This document shows positions 35,661 to 47,550 of a DNA stretch of 64,000 nucleotides, piece after piece. The DNA is from Anadara kagoshimensis (Eukaryota; Mollusca; Bivalvia; Arcoida; Arcidae). The notes below the pieces were generated by a model. That model was not told where the DNA came from, ran no database searches, and worked only from the letters and a program-made list of their open reading frames with translations. The translations under genes and the position numbers were made by a program. The stretch is taken from positions 37,491,114 to 37,555,113 of the forward strand of contig CM037857.1 in assembly GCA_021292105.1 (NCBI GenBank), in the 5' to 3' direction. Position 1 is the stretch's first letter, and the number at the start of each line of letters is the position of its first letter.

Positions 35661-37045
35661 CATTCAAGCGTCCGTTATAGGTGAAGTGTCACGTCTCTAA
35701 AGTCTAGAGATTGTAGGCAAACTCAAGAGTCTCTTCGCATTCTAGACAGTGACTCTTAATTATAGAAAAGCGTTTGTAAATTGTAAAAAAAGAAAAAATC
35801 TGTAATCTGGAAAGTCTAGAGATTGTCTTTATTTAGAAATCGTCTTTGAATTCTAGATAGCGTTTGTATTTGTAAATTCCAGAGTATATAACTAGAGAAT
35901 GAGTAAATCCGAAGACCATGTTTAAATTTAAAAACCTAAGACCTATATTGAATTTGTCTTTTAGCTCTTTGAAATCTAGAGAGTGTTTCGGGCGACCTAT
36001 TGATTCTAGTGTAAGTTCTAGTTTTTCTTTTCATTCTAAATATTTTGTAAATTCTAGATTTACCAGTGACTGCAGCATATAATACTAGAAAATGTCCGTA
36101 ATTTTAGAAACTTTATTCTAGAGAGTGTCCGTAAAGGATTTGAACTTTAAACTTCAAACTATAATGTAACCTCTTACGTTTTTATAAAACCACTGCGGTA
36201 GCTCAGTTGGTAGAGTGCTTGCTCCGTAAGTGGGAGGTCGTGGGTTCTAACCCCGACGACCGGGTCTGACCCAAGACTTGAAAATGGGTAGTAACTGTTC
36301 TTTCGCCAAGCACTCGGCATTTCGATATAAAAGTCGCTGTTCTTTCGGATGGGAAGTTAAAATAAACGAGGTCCCGTGTCACAGTGGGCTTAGGATGATA
36401 AAGAACCCTGCTGTAAAATGCAATCAGCGCAACGCACGGGCAAAGATTCTGCACTTTTGCCTATAGCTGACGACGTCTCAATATAAGTGAAATATTCTTT
36501 ACCGAGACGTTAAACACCATTACTCAACTCAACTCCGACAGTCATTATCATGCAAGTGTCCGTTATAGGTCATGTGTCATATATCTAAAGTCCATAAGGG
36601 GTAGGTAAATTCAAGAGTGTCTTCACATTCTAGACAGTCACTGTTAGTTATAGAAAGGTTTTGTAAATTTTAAAGAAGAAAAATCTGTAAAATCTAGAGA
36701 TTGTCTTTATTTAAAAACTGTCTTTGAATTCTAGATAGTGTTTGTAAATTCTAAAGAGTGTTTGTAAATTCTAGAGAATGTGTAAAGCCTAAAGAACATG
36801 TTTAAATTTACAAGCCTAAAATATCTAGAGAATGTTTCGGGCGACCTATTGATTCTAGTGCAAGTTTTAGAGTTTTTCTTTTCATTCTAAATATTTTGTA
36901 AATTCTAATTGTAGATTGACCAGTGACTGCAGCATTTAATTCTAGAAAATGTCCATAATTTTAGAAACTTGATTCAAGGGTGTCAGTAAATTTGAACTTT
37001 AAGCTCCAAACTAAATTGTAACCTCTTTCGTTTTTATAAGAATTA
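35645..37045. repeat. 888-bp-period direct duplication with a SINE between the copies
   Basis: Copy 1 (about 35650-36190) and copy 2 (about 36537-37045) align through many anchors: CAAGYGTCCGTTATAGGT, CATTCTAGACAGT, GATTGTCTTTATTTA, TTTCGGGCGACCTATTGATT, GACCAGTGACTGCAGCAT and GTAACCTCTTWCGTTTTTAT. Identity is roughly four in five. Both copies are full of TTCTAGA and AATTCTAGAGA motifs, a weak internal repeat. The SINE at 36191 fills the gap. Confidence 0.85.
36191..36535 (+). mobile_element. Full-length family A SINE
   Basis: Head CTGCGGTAGCTCAGTTGGTA and GTGGGTTCTAACCCC (one B-box change), then the full body, CTCAATATAAGTGAAATATT, GACGTTAAACACCATTACTC and an ACTCA tail. An extra GACGACC lies after the head. 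Confidence 0.93.
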
Positions 37046-37609
37046 TTGAAACAAACAGCATCAAAAGAACACACAAGACATTTAATGATTAAATAAAAGT
37101 CTCTAACAGTACAGTTGTAATTAGTTAACATCGTGTGAGGTAAATAGATTTTTAGATTTACATACATGTATAATATCTTTAATTTCTTATTCATATATGT
37201 TGTTTAACTTCATTATCTTGTCAGTATCCGGCACAATAAACAGACAAATAGAGCATTATTTGTTTGGACAGTTTCACATCTGGAATTCTGTCTTGTCGTA
37301 TACTTCTTCTGGTTGGCTTGGTACTAGTAAGATGGACTGAATGGTCGGTACCGAATAGCTTTATAGTCTGTGATGTTTGTCGACGACATTGCTATCGAGG
37401 TACTAGCGTTCGGCATAAGTAGACGCACACACTAATACAAAACAAATTAGAAACACTAGCACAAACCGCATGCACCAAATTAACTTGTGTCAAGAAGAAA
37501 AATATTCATTTCGAAAATAGCTGTAAATTGATGATGCGACGTAAAACAACATGCAATCAAACCGGTTTACGTCTGGCTGGCGCAATAATTGTATCCACAA
37601 CATTATAAA
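37046..37609. other. Nothing recognised
   Basis: No supported coding or repeat feature. Confidence 0.5.
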
Positions 37610-37880
37610 AACTAGAAAAACTGTGAGCCACAAGCTCACAAAAATACCCCCCACCCCGCTCCCAAAAATCCATCGGATCTAATTTATAAATAGAAGGTGT
37701 ACATCTACATTATATCACAAAGATTGTGTGAAAGTTTCATGAAAATCCATTGAAGGGTTTAGGAGGAGTTGCGGATAAGAGATAGGTACCCTAAGGTGTA
37801 ACGGAAGGACGGAAAGACGGACGGACACCCCTATCACTATATACACACCCCCACACACACTTTTTAAGCGGGGGGTATGA
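37610..37880. repeat. Dispersed repeat ending in GGACGGACGGACA and ACCCCCC-type runs
   Basis: It begins GTGAGCCACAAGCTCACAAA (a small palindrome around GAGC..GCTC) with ATACCCCCCACCCCGCTCCC. It passes through GAAAGTTTCATGAAAATCCA and GTAACGGAAGGACGGAAAGA and ends near TTAAGCGGGGGGTATGAT. The GTTTCATGAAAATCC and ACGGACGGAC segments are shared in style with the repeat at 53520. The ATACCCCCC start and GGGGGGTAT end are inverted. Confidence 0.6.
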
Positions 37881-38289
37881 TAATCTGCACCAAGTGTATG
37901 TACATAGTATGTGTACATTTGTGAATGTCATCTATTATAGTGAGCTACATGTATGATCATGACTGTTTCGACAAGTTCTGTCTAATATTTGGACTTATAC
38001 CTCAATTATGGCATCCATGAAAGGCTACATTTGAAGCTATAATAATTATTATGACAAACGTATTCCATTGTCAACTTAACCTTTCTGTGTGACACGTGCA
38101 GCAATATTTATGCACGTGCCTCTCCTGCTTACGATGTATTCTTGTTCCCACCATGCTTTGTTGACTTCGGAATATTGTAAGCCTGGGTTTATAAAGACCC
38201 ATAAAATGTTTATGGACGTCATGAAAATATTATTAATAAGCATGATGTCTATGTTCCCGGATCCAATGTTCCATAGTAGGTCATGTTCC

Positions 38290-38395
38290 ATTCATGCTCA
38301 ATTTTCTTACACGCATGGCGGGTGTAGCTATCTAAACAGATGATTACCCTTGTTGATTTATCTGGTGAAAAAAACACGTGCTTAACATTATTTGC
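38290..38395 (+). mobile_element. Partial copy of the GTGTAGCTAGCTAAAC element
   Basis: CACGCATGGCGGGTGTAGCT, ATCTAAACAGATGATTACCC and CTGGTGAAAAAAACACGTG match the middle of the element at 28780. The 50-bp monomer end is absent. Confidence 0.6.
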
Positions 38396-40050
38396 TAATT
38401 CTTAAAGTAAAGGGGGGGGTTAGGATTTTGACATAATTCGCGTCACGGAAAGTCCGTCCGTGTTGGAACAAAATAGGATTAATAGCTTGTAGATTTAGAA
38501 GTGAGTAACGGTTACCTTTGTAATTCCTTGCTTTTTATTAAGTTCTTCAAACCAAATCAGCATTTGTAGTTGACACGGACGCTGATAGTGAAAAACATAT
38601 CGTAATGCGAATTTTAAGTTACTTTTACATGGACGGGCTTAGCTACATCGGGCAAAAATACAACGTTTTTCTGTGATTTACGTTTGAACATTTTATTAAG
38701 ATTTTAAATTATGTCCAAAAATTGAATGTCAATTTAAAGAATATTTATCTGGGAACAAAATGACACCAAGATTACGATGATCAAACACAAATTAAAAAAA
38801 CTAATGTAAAATTTTGTCGGAGCACCTACAAGTGAAAGATCTGATTCGTTGTTCCCTTTTACTCTTTTTTGTATACTTATGGGTATTTTTTAATTGTATT
38901 ATGAAACTGCCCCTGTGATTCGCATATGACCTTGATTTGTTAACCTGTTAAGTCAAATTTCTAGAAGACGAATATATTGTTAATTATATCGAAATGGAAA
39001 ATAGTCTGATAGTTAAAAACATTTTAAAAAGTCATTAGAAATATTTTGTTTATTTATTTCCGGTAGTTAACATCAGATTGCTGAAAACTGTTTGCTTCTA
39101 CATAATACTTAATGTGTTTTCTATGTGTTACATTCCAAACATTAAAATATGGCAAGAATTTCTATTTCATCATAAAACGTTTGAGAAATTACAAATTTTA
39201 TAAATACTTCTTTATCTTGATAGATATACGTGCAAATTTTATTAGTTTATTATTAAAAAAATGAAAATAAAAATAAATAAAAACTTTTGGCAATCCTAAA
39301 AACTCACTAGTACGAACATGTTCATAAACCTAATATACATGATTGGTTTTAATACCAATGAGATGAACATTTTCTAACCACAATTATGTGCCAAAGTTTA
39401 TAGTAATACTTTCTGTTTTTGTTATTTACTATACCTAATCTCAATATATATAAAAAACTTTCCGTAAACGTCATCATTATGTGTGTAATTATGTGCACAT
39501 TACAGTCTTAAATTCGACTGAACCTAAGGAACTTATAATACATAGATATAAATAATAGCACCCCACCGGTTTTATCTACTACAACGAGAGATAATTTATA
39601 CCCATGGGTCATCAATAAGGGAAAAAAAACCTCCGATTGTTACAATGAAAGTTTGTCTTACATTTGTGCAGGTAGTATTCGCCCCTGTTATAAGCCGACG
39701 TAATGCCATTCTCTTTCAACCGTTGAGGATCTAAAAACTATCAAAAACACGTATTGCTGCAAGACGACCAAACATAGTAGACAGAATAATATTTTGCTTG
39801 TGTTTTAAGTTTGTGCAAATGCTTAGTGTGTACAAGATGACTCAAGAGCTAGTTATATAAATTTACAGTTCAATAAGAAAAATTTAAGTATATATAGACA
39901 ATTACTAGAGGATATATCAAGAAGCCAAAGTTTGTTGACCTTGACCTTCATTTAAACTCGCAGTGACCTAAGTATGTTACTTGTGATGAACAGAGAGCCA
40001 AGATAGCTAGAAAATTTAAATTTTGCTTCACTGGGTCAACCGTTCGTACT
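38396..40050. other. AT-rich DNA, nothing recognised
   Basis: No supported feature on either strand. Confidence 0.5.
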
Positions 40051-40053
40051 AAA

Positions 40054-40231
40054 TAGTCAAACTTGTCTATAAAGGTCACCCAAGGGAACAGTAAAAGTGG
40101 CCATTATGGACAGGTGGTCTTTATATACAGGTTCAAATAATATGAATAAAGAACAATTCTCATACAATTCTACTTGCCTTTATAAGCAGGTGACCCTTAT
40201 ATAGAGGTGGCCTTTGAGACAGGTTGGACTG
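40054..40231. mobile_element. CAGTCAAACCTGTC-family inverted-repeat element, 178 bp
   Basis: The left end AGTCAAACTTGTCTATAAAG followed by GTCAC and the right end GTGGCCTTTGAGACAGGTTG followed by GACT are inverted. Inside, GTGGTCTTTATATACAGG and CCTTTATAAGCAGGTGACCC form a second pair. Partial relatives are at 3120 and 10800. Confidence 0.75.
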
Positions 40232-40373
40232 TTCGGCCATAGTTCAAGGGCAAAAAGAACTGAATTAGAGACCCTTGCAATTAACCTCTAGCAAAACTGG
40301 ATACCTTTAATTTTAATTTCTTTGGTAACAGGCTTGTATCTAAAGTTAAATCAATACGGCGGCACATTGCAAA

Positions 40374-40520
40374 AATACACAAACTCTTGAGCCCCAAACA
40401 AATAATTTAGAAACCTTGGGAAAATTCCCAAACTCTTGAACCCCGAACAAAAATTTTAGGGATCTTGGGAAAATATCCAAACTCTTGAGCCCCGAACAAA
40501 TAATTTAGGGACCATGGGCT
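40374..40520. repeat. 49-bp tandem repeat, three copies
   Basis: AACTCTTGAGCCCCAAACAA-like starts at 40382, 40431 and 40480, each followed by ATAATTTAG, RACCTTGGGAAAA and a CCA end. Confidence 0.9.
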
Positions 40521-40639
40521 ATTGAATTAAACCAGGGATAAGTTGGGATCAATTAGCCCGTGGTATCTACAGTAACTTGTTTTTTCCGATATTTTTCTAA
40601 AAACAGCGTATTAGCCGTTCTATCACATTGATCAGATTA

Positions 40640-40912
40640 TCAAGACTGATGTTTCTGTGTCCAGAATTGTCCTGGATATATTTGACGTCCGCTAGTCCCA
40701 ATTTTGATTACACACGTAGCGGGTGTAGCTAGCTAAACGGGTGTTTACCCTTCCATAGCACCCGGTCTCACTTCCCTGGTGGATGTTAACGTGTTTATAG
40801 TTATAATGAACATATAAGCTCAGAACCATAATTGGTTGACGTTTTATAATTACGTCTGTCAGTTTTAAAGTTTTTACTTTGCTTCTAGATTGTGATTCGG
40901 ACACGTTTGTTT
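40640..40912 (+). mobile_element. GTGTAGCTAGCTAAAC dispersed element with one 50-bp monomer
   Basis: Same ordered segments as at 28780: CTGTGTCCAGAATTGTCCTG, GATTACACACGTAGCGGGTG, TAGCTAGCTAAACGG, CACCCGGTCTCACTTCCCTG, then TTTTTACTTTGCTTCTAGAT and TGTGATTCGGACACG. A GT microsatellite follows at 40921-40940. Confidence 0.78.
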
Positions 40913-40940
40913 GGTTTTTTTGTGTGTGTGTGTGTGTGTT

Positions 40941-41930
40941 ATCAAGTTTCATTTGTGCTGTAACACGCATACATTGTACTTGTACTTCTTTGAAAAATAT
41001 ACACTACTATGTACCTTCATTTGACCTTTTCGCAAAAATCTTATATCGTATTTTACTGATTTGATGTAAATTTGCATGCAAATATATCTAGCAGACGACA
41101 GGCTCATTAATAACTGCTGTTAAATACAGTCATTTCGGCTAGAACATCTAGAATTAAAATGAAAATATAATTCATTGAAATTTGTTAATGGAAATATTAA
41201 ATACCACGGTAGAGATTTTAAATACTTACCTGCTCGCAAAAATGCAACGTCGCCCTTCTATACCGATACACAAGGTGTTAAGTCTAGCCGCTGTCCCATG
41301 ATGGCGACTGTGCAATCCAACAGACCGCTTTATATGAAAAAAGTCGTCGTACTCTTTTTGAAAATATTTTGAAATAATAACTCAAATTATAGACATAAAA
41401 AATGTAAATAGTCACGTCACGTTGAGTTGCTATTTTGACAACTATTTAATACAAATGCCTAAAACTAAACAGAATGGAACAAAATGTCTACCAAAAATTG
41501 TCCTTATCAGTAGTTCTTGCACAAATGGTTTGTTTTCCAGTTTTGAAATATGTTACTAAGAAGTTCTCGAAAATTGTTGACCTCAACGAAACAATTTTTA
41601 TTTCATTTAAATGAATTTTATATCGTCTATGGAAGATGAAAACCGCGAAATTAATGTAATGTGCATGGTCACGAACAAGTGCGAATTATTTTATTCTTTT
41701 TGTAGTTATTTTGTAGGTGAACGTTTTGATTTTTCATACCACACAACATTTATGTATTTCAAAGTATTCCCACCTGTATTGTACATCCGACACATACATG
41801 TAATTTGGCATATTTACGTATGGTTATGTTTTACGTACATGCATATTTCGTTGCTGGTTTGCGTTCTTGGGTATGGCGAATGTAAAACGAAATACATGTA
41901 TTCGCGAAAATAAGACAGCCTTGCAAAAAT
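40941..41930. other. Nothing recognised
   Basis: Plus-strand open frames at 41175-41372 and 41611-41913 have no recognisable motif and I do not call them genes. Confidence 0.5.
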
Positions 41931-41936
41931 AAAAAA

Positions 41937-43700
41937 CCTCATAAAATAAAACACAAACATACCGGTCCATGTCCAAATCACAGTCCCAAAAGCAAAGTGA
42001 AAACAGACATACCGGTCCATGTCCAAAACACAATCCCAAAAGTAAAGTAATAACAAACATACCGGTCCACGCCCGAATCACAATCCCAAAAGCAAAGTAA
42101 AAACAAAAATACCGGTCCATGTCCAAATCACAATCCCAAAGTCAAAGTGAAAACAAACATACCAATCCATGTCCAAATCACAATCCCAAAAGCAAAGCAA
42201 AAACAAATATACCGATCCATGTCCAAAACACAATCCCAAAAGCAAAGTAAAAACAAAAATACCGGTCCATGTCCAAATCACAATCCCAAAAGCAAATTGA
42301 AAACAAACATACCGGTCCATGTCCAAAACACAATACCAAAAGCAAAGTAAAAACAAACATACCGGTCCATGTCCAAAACACAATCCGAAAAGCAAAGTAA
42401 AAACAAACATACCGGTCCTTGTCCAAATCACACAATCCCAAAAGCAAAGTAAAAACAAACATACCGGTCCATGTCCAAATCACAATCCCAAAAGCAAAGT
42501 AAAAACAAACATACCGGTCCATGTCCAAATCACAATCCCAAAAGCAAAGTAAAAACAAACATACCGGTCCATGTCCAAATCACAATCCCAAAAGCAAAGT
42601 AAAAACAAACATATCGGTCCATGTCCAAATCACAATCCCAAATTTAAAGTGAAAACAAACATACCGGTCCATGTCCAAATCACAATCCTAAAGCAAAGTA
42701 AAAACAAAAATACCGGTCCATGTCCAAATCACAATCCCAAAGTCAAAGTGAAATCAAACATACCGGTCCATGCCCGAATCACAATCCCAAAAGCAAAGTA
42801 AAAACAAAAATACCGGTCCATGTCCAAATCACAATCCCAAAAGCAAATTGAAAACAAACATACCGGTCCATGTCCAAATCACAATACCAAAGCAAAGTAA
42901 AAACAAACATACCGGTCCATGTCCAAAACACAATCCCAAAAGCAAATTGAAAACAAACATACCGGTCCATGTCCAAATCACAATACCAAAGCAAAGTAAA
43001 AACAAACATACCGGTCCATGTCCAAAACACAATCCCAAAAGCAAAGTAAAAACAAAAATACCGGTCCATGTCCAAAACACAATCCCAAAAGCAAAGTGAA
43101 AACAAACATACCGGTCCATGTCCAAATCACAATCCCAAATTTAAAGTGAAATCAAACATACCGGTCCATGTCCAAATCACAATCCCAAAAGCAAAGGGAA
43201 ATCAAACATACCGGTCCATGTCTAAATCACAATCCCAAATTTAAAGTGAAAAAAACATACCGGTCCATGTCCAAATATAATTTCAAAAAGCAAAGTAAAA
43301 TCAAACATACCGGTCCATGTCCAAATCACAATCCCAAAAGCAAAGTAAAAACAAACATACCGGTCCATGTCCAAATCACAATCCCAAATTTAAAGTGAAA
43401 TCAAACATACCGGTCCATGTCCAAATCACAATCCCAAATTTAAAGTAAAAAGAGACATACTGGTCCTTGTCCAAATCACAATCCCAAAAGCAAAGGGAAA
43501 TCAAACATACCGGTCCATGTCTAAATCACAATCCCAAATTTAAAGTGAAAAAAACATACCGGTCCATGTCCAAATCACAATCCCAAAAGCAAAGTAAAAA
43601 CAAACATAACGGTCCATGTCAAAATCACAATCCCAAAAGCAAAGTAAAAACAAACATAACGGTTCATGTCAAAATCACAATTCTATAAGCAAAGTAAAAC
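41937..43700. repeat. 50-bp satellite, about 35 copies
   Basis: The unit is CACAATCCCAAAAGCAAAGT, AAAAACAAACATACCGGTCC and ATGTCCAAAT (50 bp). CACAATCCCA recurs at 42481 and 42531 and throughout. Variants include AATTTAAAGTGAAATC for AAAGCAAAGTAAAAAC and AAAACAC for AAATCAC. There are local higher-order duplications (for example about 42840-43000). Both strands stay open in several frames because the monomer lacks stops and 50 is not a multiple of 3; these frames are not genes. There are no spacers, so it is not a CRISPR array. Confidence 0.96.
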
Positions 43701-43900
43701 TGCCAAATTAAGTTATAAACGAATTTCTACCATGAAGGCTCCGGGAAAGTGTAAGCACCTCTGTTTTAGCTAGCTACATCCGTCACGTGTGTAATCAAAT
43801 TGAGAGATTAAGAATATAAGGAACCTTGGACCATGGAACTTCAAATATATCGAGGATAACATTGGATACACAGATATCATACTTATCAACGATATTGTGT
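43701..43900 (-). mobile_element. Body of the GTGTAGCTAGCTAAAC element next to the array
   Basis: Read in reverse it gives CTGTGTATCCAATGTTATCC, TCGATATATTTGAAGTTCC, GATTACACACGTGACGGATG, TAGCTAGCTAAAACAG and then TTTTACTTTGCTTATAGAAT, which is the first satellite monomer. The array is therefore the expanded 3' end of this element copy. Confidence 0.72.
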
Positions 43901-44540
43901 ATAAGACCATAAAACTTTATATTTTAAATTGCAGATGTAAAAGAATTTTAGTGTTCTTAGAAATATTTCTTTTCAAATATAGAAAGGTCCCAATATTCTG
44001 CCCTATAATCATGTCATCTGTCAGGTCGCAATTGTTTTAATTTTCTGAACGAAATATTAAAACGGAATTACGTCATAAATATTTTATACAGAAAAATATT
44101 TTTAAAAAATTACGGCACGATATCTCAATGGTGAAAATACTCCCGAAAACATAACAAATTACATACAATCATAACGTGACACATATTATAAAACACACCA
44201 AGCAAATATCAGAAAAATATAACACAATATCACCATAATATTGCAGTAAATCTGTCAAATTCGGAAAGGAAAAAAATAGAAAAACATGAATGAACAGATT
44301 ATATATGAATGGATTGGTCGTTGGGTAATGTAATAAGTTGGTTATAACAAAGGCGTTAACAGGTCGAGGTCCAGATGAAAACCACGGTAGGAAAATCACT
44401 TTTTATTTGGTCGATCATTGGCCAGATTGACTGAAAGTCTGGGAACCTGAAATAAAAATTGATTTTACAAGGAAATGTCAAAGAAAGAGAAAGGAAAAAT
44501 ACAAAATTTGTACTCACTCACTCTTGTAAACCTGAACTAT
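43901..44540. other. AT-rich DNA, nothing recognised
   Basis: No supported feature. Confidence 0.5.
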
Positions 44541-45185
44541 TCACTAGAAGGGGGTTTTACCGGAATAATTGCGAAATTCCGGAATAGTAAGACACTTTCC
44601 GTAATCTTTGCGAAAATCCGGAATGTTTAGATCAATTCCGGAATTTTTAGACCAAATCCGAAATAATCGGACAAAATCCGGAATAATTGGTCAAAATCCG
44701 GAATAATAAGAATATTTTTACGGTAAATTTTACGGATTCTAAAAATTCCGGCAAGTGTCTGATTATTACGGTAACTTGTCTGATTATTCCGGTAAAAGAC
44801 TGATTATTACGGTAAAAATCTAATTATTCCGGCAAATGTCCAATTATTACGGTAAAAAAATTTAAAAAAAAATTATTTTTTAGAAAATTTCCCGTAATAA
44901 TTGGACATTTGCCGGAATAATTAGACTTTTTCCGTAATAATCGGTCATTTTCCGGAATTATCAGACACTTACCGTAATTTTTAGATTACGGAAAACTTAC
45001 CGTAACAAAAAAGTCCAATTATTCCGGATTTTGCCTGATTATTCCAGATTTTGCCTGATTATTCCGGATTTTACCGGTTTATTCCGGACTTTACCTGATT
45101 ATTCCGGATCAATTTGGTTTATTCCGGATTTGATCTGATTATTCCGGATTTTCGCAATTATTCCGGTAAAACCCCCTTCTAGTGA
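44541..45185. mobile_element. 645-bp palindrome made of short CCGGAATAATT-type repeats
   Basis: The left end TCACTAGAAGGGGGTTTTAC and the right end GTAAAACCCCCTTCTAGTGA are perfect inverted copies. The match continues inward as CGGAATAATTGCGAAA against TTTCGCAATTATTCCG. Each arm, about 310 bp, is a string of degenerate 17-20 bp units: TCCGGAATAATYGGACAAAA on the left, TGATTATTCCGGATTTTRCC on the right. Toward the centre the unit changes to TTACGGTAA forms on both arms. The centre near 44862 is A/T-rich. This is the structure of a foldback element. No coding frame is present. Confidence 0.93.
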
Positions 45186-46110
45186 TTTTTGTGCATTTTT
45201 CTGTTTTGGTTGGGATAACGCCCATCAAATTATTTCTCTTTACTCATATATAACATTTTGGCACATGAAAGTATATTGAGTAAATTATTTTTGTTTTTGA
45301 AAAGTTATTTAAAATAATGTATTTAGTTAAATATAGAATAACGATCAACTTGATTAGAGATGGGGGATAGAATTTAAATCTGATGATGTAAGTTGTAATA
45401 GTTTGTAATTAAACCAACGTGTAAAAAAGCTTTGAACCTCTAATCTCCAACTGCTTAAATATTTAGATGGGGGAGGATAAAAGTATTATGAACAATATTA
45501 AAATAATGTTTATATTGCAAGTCACCGTTAACATTAGGACCACCTGCAATTTCACACTCTAAGAACAAATTTACAATGTATAATTGGAAACTGAGTTCTA
45601 TTTATATCGTGTAATAAAAAACACCTCATTTATAGTACGATGTGCAATGTAGTCATGCCTTAATTATTTGACTTTTTTCAAATTTTCGCTATATATAGAG
45701 CTTAATTTTGCAAATCACATTCCTTCAACAGTAATCTATCTCAGTGATTCAGCTGAAGAACCCACAAGTTTCTTCAACACCGAAGTAAACAGCATGTTAT
45801 AAACAATTCCAAGTGATCCGTGAGTTGGCACGTCAGGTATGTTCTGTTCCTACAAAGGCGGCAACTTGCAAGTGTCTGTCGTTTTCCCAATTTTCAATAG
45901 CCTACCATGTATTTAGTACAGGTGTCATTTCTTCCTTCAATAGCCTAGTAATATTAATTTAGAATATTTTGGCATAGCAGCGTACAATGTTATTTTAGCA
46001 TAGATGCAAGGTAAAGGCTTTCGAAATTTCCGACTTGGTTTTGGTTTTTGGATGCCAAGATGTCCAAATATATGATAACCTCAGCACCGGATATTTACTA
46101 GGTACGTGGC
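45186..46110. other. AT-rich DNA, nothing recognised
   Basis: No supported feature. Confidence 0.5.
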
Positions 46111-46111
46111 C

Positions 46112-46262
46112 AGTGTCGGTATTTTTATCTCCCGCCCTTCGAAGAAAAAGGGGGGTATTAAATTTGAGTTTCTGTCCGTCCGAAATTCTTGTCTGTGCAA
46201 ATGATCCAACACTAAAACGCACTATTTTATGAAATTTGGTACAAAGCATCAACATCGATAGA
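46112..46262. repeat. Probable dispersed repeat segment
   Basis: CTCCCGCCCTTCGAAGAAAA, TTTGAGTTTCTGTCCGTCCG and ATTTTATGAAATTTGGTACA have the phrase style of dispersed bivalve repeats (compare TTTCATGAAA and GGACGGAC at 37735 and 53930). There is only one copy here, so this is tentative. Confidence 0.35.
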
Positions 46263-46289
46263 AGATGCGCATATCGTTAACCCAAGGAC

Positions 46290-46655
46290 AACTTGGTTGG
46301 TTGAATGTTGCTTAACGTCGCATCAACATTTTTCAGCTATTAGCGACAAGAACTATTTTATTAACTTCTATGGAGTATTCTATTAACAAGTTCGTGTATG
46401 CATGTGGAGTGCGAATGTGTTTTATGGTCTGCCTTGTACTAGAGCGCACTCGGGGGGGGGGGGGGTTTACAGTGCCACAGACAAGCGTACCACTCCCTAG
46501 TCATATTATACCGATACCAGGTGAACTAGTAAAGGCCAACGGCAAGGAAAATTCACTTTCCCACATCTGGTCTGAGCGGGGCTCGAACTCACAGCGGTGA
46601 TAAACCCTGGATTTGTAGACTGACGTCTAATTCATCAGGCCACTGCGACCTCCTG
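46290..46655 (-). mobile_element. tRNA-headed SINE (family B)
   Basis: Read in reverse, the head has GGAGGTCGCAGTGGCCTGAT, GAATTAGACGTCAGTCTA and TGTGAGTTCGAGCCC (B box). The body has CAGACCAGATGTGGGAAAGT, CCTGGTATCGGTATAATATG, GCACTCTAGTACAAGGCAGA and a tail GACGTTAAGCAACATTCAAC followed by CAACCAA. A poly(G) run at 46451 interrupts the body. The second copy is at 55689. Confidence 0.82.
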
Positions 46656-47550
46656 CAAGAACCTCTTGGCTGGGAATCCTTATCCTGTTCACTGAATTTA
46701 CTTGTTAAATGTTACATGGTCTTGTTTGGCTATATTTGTAGTATGTATTCTCGATTTCATTCACATTGTCAAAGTACAAGATTCTCATTTGACGCGAGGC
46801 TACTATATATTATTTACATGTAGTAATGTTTGGAATTTTACCACTGGTAACCTTGACCCTAAAAAGTTCGTCTCGATTTCATGCACGAGACCAGAGAAAT
46901 ATAGACACTTGGTCTTAATTTGTTATTTTTTATTTAAAGGATGTATACGGTTTCTTCGAGCAATTGACCCACAGGAATATTCATCGAATGATGGGAATAC
47001 CTGTATGAGGCCACTATAATGTAAAATAGTGTTTTCTGTCACTAAGTCGGATATAATCGTTCAGGTTACTGAAATCCGTAATAAAAGCAAGTGGTTGTAT
47101 AATAAATATGTTAATGGAAAGAGTATTTTATTAGAACCTGACTAATAAAAATCACCAAAGACCATGATGAAATAAGTATGACATGACCATCTGTGTTGCA
47201 TTGTTGTATTGTTTTGTAAGTTCGACAATAGCTACTTGTTTCAGTGAAGTATTTTTGACTGATAATGAAGTCATGTATCTGCCAGAAGTACACTGTTTAT
47301 GACAACTCGTCCAAAGATCTACCCTCCACCCTTAACAGTGTAGTATAAATCATCAGTAACATCGTTTACGAAATAATAGAACGAATTAATCATTGTCTCC
47401 AAATTTATCACATACATGTACATGTGACTGACAGCTGTCAACTGATATTCCAGGCACATTTTCAATCCGTTTTTGCAATTTAAAACCAACACGACAGCCA
47501 TTTTTGATACTCTTTTGTTGCAAATACATTGTACAACAATAAGCACGTTG
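46656..47550. other. Nothing recognised
   Basis: A 105-codon plus frame (46702-47019) has no recognisable domain and no splice or promoter context that I can support. I do not call it a gene. Confidence 0.4.

Noticed and set aside
41814-43688. Multiple open frames on both strands in the 50-bp array
   Set aside because: The monomer has no stops in several frames on both strands. The peptides are frame-cycled repeats and differ between frames only by register.
41937-43700. CRISPR array
   Set aside because: Units are contiguous 50-bp repeats without unique spacers, and the context is animal DNA.
46702-47019. 105-residue plus-strand frame with hydrophobic start
   Set aside because: A signal-like start is present, but no family motif, no splice context and no conservation can be shown from this sequence alone.
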